From: Plasmodium brasilianum
Taxonomy: Eukaryota; Apicomplexa; Aconoidasida; Haemosporida; Plasmodiidae
Assembly: GCF_023973825.1 (NCBI RefSeq)
Contig: NC_090127.1
Coordinates: forward strand, 1,026,001 to 1,090,000
Direction of reading: 5' to 3'
Length of the DNA: 64,000 nucleotides
Shown: one piece after another, positions 63,784 through 64,000 of the stretch
Layout of the letters: each line of letters begins with the position of its first letter
How positions within the stretch are numbered: position 1 is the first letter of the stretch
Program-made: the position numbers and the translations under genes
The notes under the pieces: generated by a model
The model's input: the letters and a program-made list of their open reading frames with translations, nothing else
Told to the model about the DNA's origin: nothing
Databases searched by the model: none

Positions 63784-64000
63784 TTAAAACGCCTCGTTAA
63801 TTTTAGAAAAAACATGCTGAGTTGCAAAATTTGAGACACAGTTATTTTTTTTCTGTTCTAATAAATCGAATTCTGCTCCTCTCTGCTTATCCACATAAGG
63901 AATAATAAAATTTCCAACTAAATCTTTAACTATGAGCTTATTATTCTCATCATTCTTATTGTCTAATGAGTTATAAATTTCATTTAATTGTTCAGCTTTT
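63784..64000 (-). CDS. Partial CDS, 3' end of an unidentified gene
   Basis: The leftward frame is open from the window edge for 72 codons including the stop, with no Met needed. It includes VKDLVGNFIIPYVDKQRGAE and VSNFATQHVFSKINEAF just before the stop. Base composition is visibly richer in G and C than the flanking DNA and the sequence is not low-complexity, which supports real coding. The rest of the gene lies beyond the window. I do not recognise the family. Confidence 0.65.
   Translation of the reverse strand, partial: KAEQLNEIYNSLDNKNDENNKLIVKDLVGNFIIPYVDKQRGAEFDLLEQKKNNCVSNFATQHVFSKINEAF

Overview
This is a nuclear chromosome segment of a malaria parasite (genus Plasmodium). The evidence is extreme AT richness, A/T homopolymers and (TA)n runs between genes, asparagine-rich low-complexity inserts in proteins, tiny exons separated by short AT-rich introns, and recognisable Plasmodium genes: the adjacent cyclic-nucleotide phosphodiesterases PDE-beta and PDE-gamma and the variant histone H2B.Z. 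The species cannot be fixed by reading. Nothing looks subtelomeric, and I see no mobile element, rRNA, tRNA or CRISPR array.

Layout, left to right. A hidden three-exon gene for a ZNF706-like zinc protein (859-1415, +) converges on a giant single-exon gene (1683-11243, -) that resembles THADA/Trm732. A divergent promoter region leads to an 11-exon DHHC palmitoyltransferase (11965-14546, +). This converges on PDE-beta (15405-20605, -, 8 exons). PDE-gamma (24073-27868, +, at least 9 exons) lies head to head with PDE-beta across about 3.5 kb. Next come a polytopic membrane protein (29582-31018, +), a 1029-residue protein of unknown function (31672-34761, +) and mitochondrial ribosomal protein uS5m with a very long N-terminal extension (35481-38434, +).

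The strand then switches. A nine-exon type I membrane protein (39045-40932, -) has a C-terminus like the V-ATPase accessory proteins Ac45/Voa1. A protein resembling the N-terminal domain of NELF-A (41789-42876, -) follows. Two very long asparagine-rich reading frames (44641-49848 and 49845-55031, -) abut at a 16-A run and look like one gene of about 3460 codons; the downstream part carries an array of C-x2-C-x20-C-x-C-G zinc-binding repeats. A 5.6 kb gene-free stretch separates this from H2B.Z (60653-61024, -). The window ends inside an unidentified gene (63784-64000, -).

Functional threads are cyclic-nucleotide signalling (PDE-beta, PDE-gamma), membrane targeting (DHHC enzyme), translation (Trm732-like, uS5m) and chromatin or transcription (H2B.Z, NELF-A-like, zinc-repeat protein). 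Exon structures were assembled by hand from splice sites, reading phase and family motifs. They are internally consistent in phase but not confirmed by transcripts.
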